Assembly (NCBI RefSeq): GCF_024679245.1
Contig: NC_090187.1
Coordinates: forward strand, 23,061,995-23,125,994
Origin: Pseudorasbora parva
Lineage: Eukaryota > Chordata > Actinopteri > Cypriniformes > Gobionidae
Direction: 5' to 3'
DNA: 64,000 nucleotides
Shown here: piece by piece, positions 28,628 to 64,000 of the stretch
Layout: each line of letters begins with the position of its first letter
Numbering within the stretch: the first letter of the stretch is position 1
Made by a program: the position numbers and the translations under genes
Notes under the pieces: generated by a model
Told to the model about the DNA's origin: nothing
The model's input: only the letters and a program-made list of their open reading frames with translations
Database searches by the model: none

Positions 28628-29984
28628 AATAATGAGAAAAGCAAGAACAAAACACCTCCAAAAAGACAGACTTTTTGTTTCACTCATTTATTTTGGGTCG
28701 AAGGTCAATCCTCAGATCATAAAACAATCCAACCTAAAGACTTAAAGAGGCCCAAAAATGACACATGTAATTGCTTCATTAAAACATACGTATTAGCCCG
28801 AGAATAATTGTATGTCTCTAAGCTCTCATTCAACACATTACTGAAAGAAAATCACACATTCAGAGCTTAAATCTGAACGTCTCATGAAGCCAGACTTGTC
28901 TAATTGCTTCTTTGAAGCAGTCAGAAAGAGTTCATGCAATATTTTTGGAACAGGAAATGTGCAAAATGATTTTTATTCAACACAGATGCAGTGCTAAAGA
29001 CTTTCCATAACAGCTCACTCGTTTGACAGAATGGGGATTGTAAAATGTACCGATAAACAATGTAATGATAAAGTGTCCATTACCATCAGTCCAGGTGGAT
29101 AAGAAGAAATGCTTTGTCATGTTAAGTAAACAAACAGCACAGCGTGAGCAACATATGGTCGAGCCGTTGTCTGTTAATGATTCCTGAATGGATACAAAGA
29201 CAGTTGTCTCAAGGAGCACTACTTCATAACCATGACCTCTGGTAGAGACTCATCACGAAAAACAATTTCTGGTTGTAAAGCTGTAAAACAATAAACACAC
29301 CCACTCTGGATTTTAAATTTGTTCCTTTGTAACATAAAACAGAGAGTCTAGATCCGCTCTTCTTTAGCGTGCTCCGGACTGGAAAGGAAGGAATTAACAG
29401 CAGCTAATTTCCTACTAACAACAGTGAAGGTAGGACAAAATAATTTATATATTTAAATGTGTGTGCGTGTGTATGTAAATTCATTGACATCTGAGTTTTT
29501 TCTAAAATAACATAAGATACCCATGTATAAATTCAGCTGCCGAAAGATGATTTTGACACACTTATGCTTCGTAGAAATGTTCAGTTGTTTAGCTAGACAA
29601 GAATTATTTCCAAACGTTGTATCTTGATAGGATAACTTCACCCCACAAGCTGCTGTGAAAATGAAAAACAATCCATTTAACTTTGAAGTACTGAAATTAA
29701 ATCGAGACTGTTTGATCCATAAGAACAATTATGTGGCTTTTCTTTTTTGTCATACGAATCTGTTCAAGTGAACAATATTTTTTTGAATACTGAAAAATCT
29801 GGTGTTTTGTTGAAAAAGACAGAGTTGGGTTCAAAGAAAAGATGGAAGACGACATAAAGCGGGGAGTATTTAGCGAAAATCTAACTGAGAACAGATTGTT
29901 ACTGATGCAGCATTAAGTTCCTCTTTTTGAATGAAACAAAGCAGAAAATGGAGAAGAAACACCAATTGGACAACATTAACAGGC
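28628..29984. other. Upstream flank of the alpha-glucosidase gene
   Basis: About 1.4 kb without a recognisable gene. Any promoter and untranslated first exon of the gene that starts coding at 30778 would be expected here or slightly downstream. I cannot place them from sequence alone. Confidence 0.4.
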
Positions 29985-30478
29985 TTAAAGGGAGGGACAG
30001 TTCACCCAAAAAAACAATTATGTCATCACTTTCTCACCCTCAAGTTGACAAAACACAAAAGAAGATATTTTTGTTAAAGAATTTTGGTAATCAAACAGTT
30101 GACAGTAGCCATTGACTTCAATTGTAGGAAAAACAAATACTATGGAAGTCAATGGGATAGTTCACCCAAGGAATAGTTCACCTAAAAATGTTCTCACCAC
30201 TTACTATCCCTTAAGTTGTTCCCAAACTCTGAGGTTTTTTTCTTCTTTTGAACACAAAAGAAGATATTTTAAAGAATTTTGGTAATCACACAGTTGACGG
30301 TAGGCCCTGACTTCAACAGGAAAAAAAAAAAACTATAGAAGTCAATGGCTACTGTCTGATTACTAACATTCTTTAAAATATCTTCTTTTGTGTTTAACAG
30401 GAGAAAGAAACTCATGCAGGTTGGAGAGTGAGCTAATAAATGATGACAAAAGCATTTTTGGGTGAACTATCCCTTTAA
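29985..30478. mobile_element. Composite MITE, AGTTCACCC family, two left ends
   Basis: Left-end copies occur at about 29995 (CAGTTCACCCAAAAAAAC) and 30172 (ATAGTTCACCTAAAAATG), and one right end (TTTGGGTGAACTATCCCTTTAA) lies at 30455-30478. GAAGATATTTT...AAGAATTTTGGTAATCA is repeated directly and also inverted, indicating insertion of one copy into another or an internal duplication. Confidence 0.75.
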
Positions 30479-30777
30479 TGAAGAATTGGGATCAAAGACT
30501 ATGTGTGTTCTAGAACTTTCTGACTGTTTTGACCTGTTGTTATTGTTGAATGATTCACGCATCCAAACCTTTCACGGACAGGAAGAATACATCTCAAAAA
30601 GCAGGACTATTACAGAAAAGGTTAAGCCAAGGGCGGGGAAACAAAATAAGGCAAAAGTCAAAAATCTTTTGAATATTAGTCAAGGACATGTTCTGCGTAT
30701 GTCTAAGATGTGCAGGAAGATGAATTACGGGACGCTTATGGCTGTTTACACGTTGTGTTTGTGTGTGTGTTAATCAG

Positions 30778-64000
<33,223 letters not shown>

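Noticed and set aside
28230..28807. Open frames of 60-178 codons on both strands
   Set aside because: Translations of the (CATC)n microsatellite.
29401..29440. Possible untranslated first exon ending AGTGAAG/GTAGGA
   Set aside because: Only a weak donor-like match; no independent support for a transcription start.

Overview
The window looks like vertebrate nuclear DNA from a ray-finned fish, most likely a cyprinid (carp/zebrafish group). The evidence is a spliced gene with GT-AG introns, very dense microsatellites, and many copies of non-autonomous DNA elements whose ends (for example AGTTCACCCAAAAATGAAAAT...) are typical of cyprinid genomes. Assignment below family level is not possible by eye.

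Layout. Positions 1-30777 hold no protein-coding gene that I can support. They contain a 1.2-kb CAGA-rich minisatellite running into a (GATA)n array, many simple repeats, a wrecked Tc1-like transposon (about 17.2-18.3 kb) and a series of MITE-like elements. Several of these have readable ends and target-site duplications: 4470-4997 (9-bp), 7495-8589 (8-bp, hAT type) and 23386-24207 (about 3-bp).

From 30778 to 63262 on the + strand lie 17 coding exons of one gene. It encodes the N-terminal (isomaltase-like) half of a brush-border sucrase-isomaltase-type alpha-glucosidase. In order these are a type II signal anchor, a six-cysteine trefoil domain and a GH31 catalytic domain with nucleophile D491 and acid/base D590. 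All exon phases join in frame and give 705 codons. The gene runs off the right edge; a full-length family member would need roughly 1,100 more residues.

The most notable object is a complete LTR retrotransposon on the minus strand (39368-44367) inside intron 5 of that gene. Its two 390-bp LTRs are identical by my reading, and one open frame of about 1,401 codons encodes gag, protease, integrase, reverse transcriptase and RNase H in that order. Integrase ahead of reverse transcriptase, with Ty3-type (not Ty1-type) sequences, is the hallmark of the Gmr1-like lineage of Ty3 elements. All enzyme motifs are intact, so it is a recent and possibly still competent insertion. The other introns are filled by a second Tc1-like relic (31.55-33.11 kb), foldback elements, nested MITEs and microsatellites.
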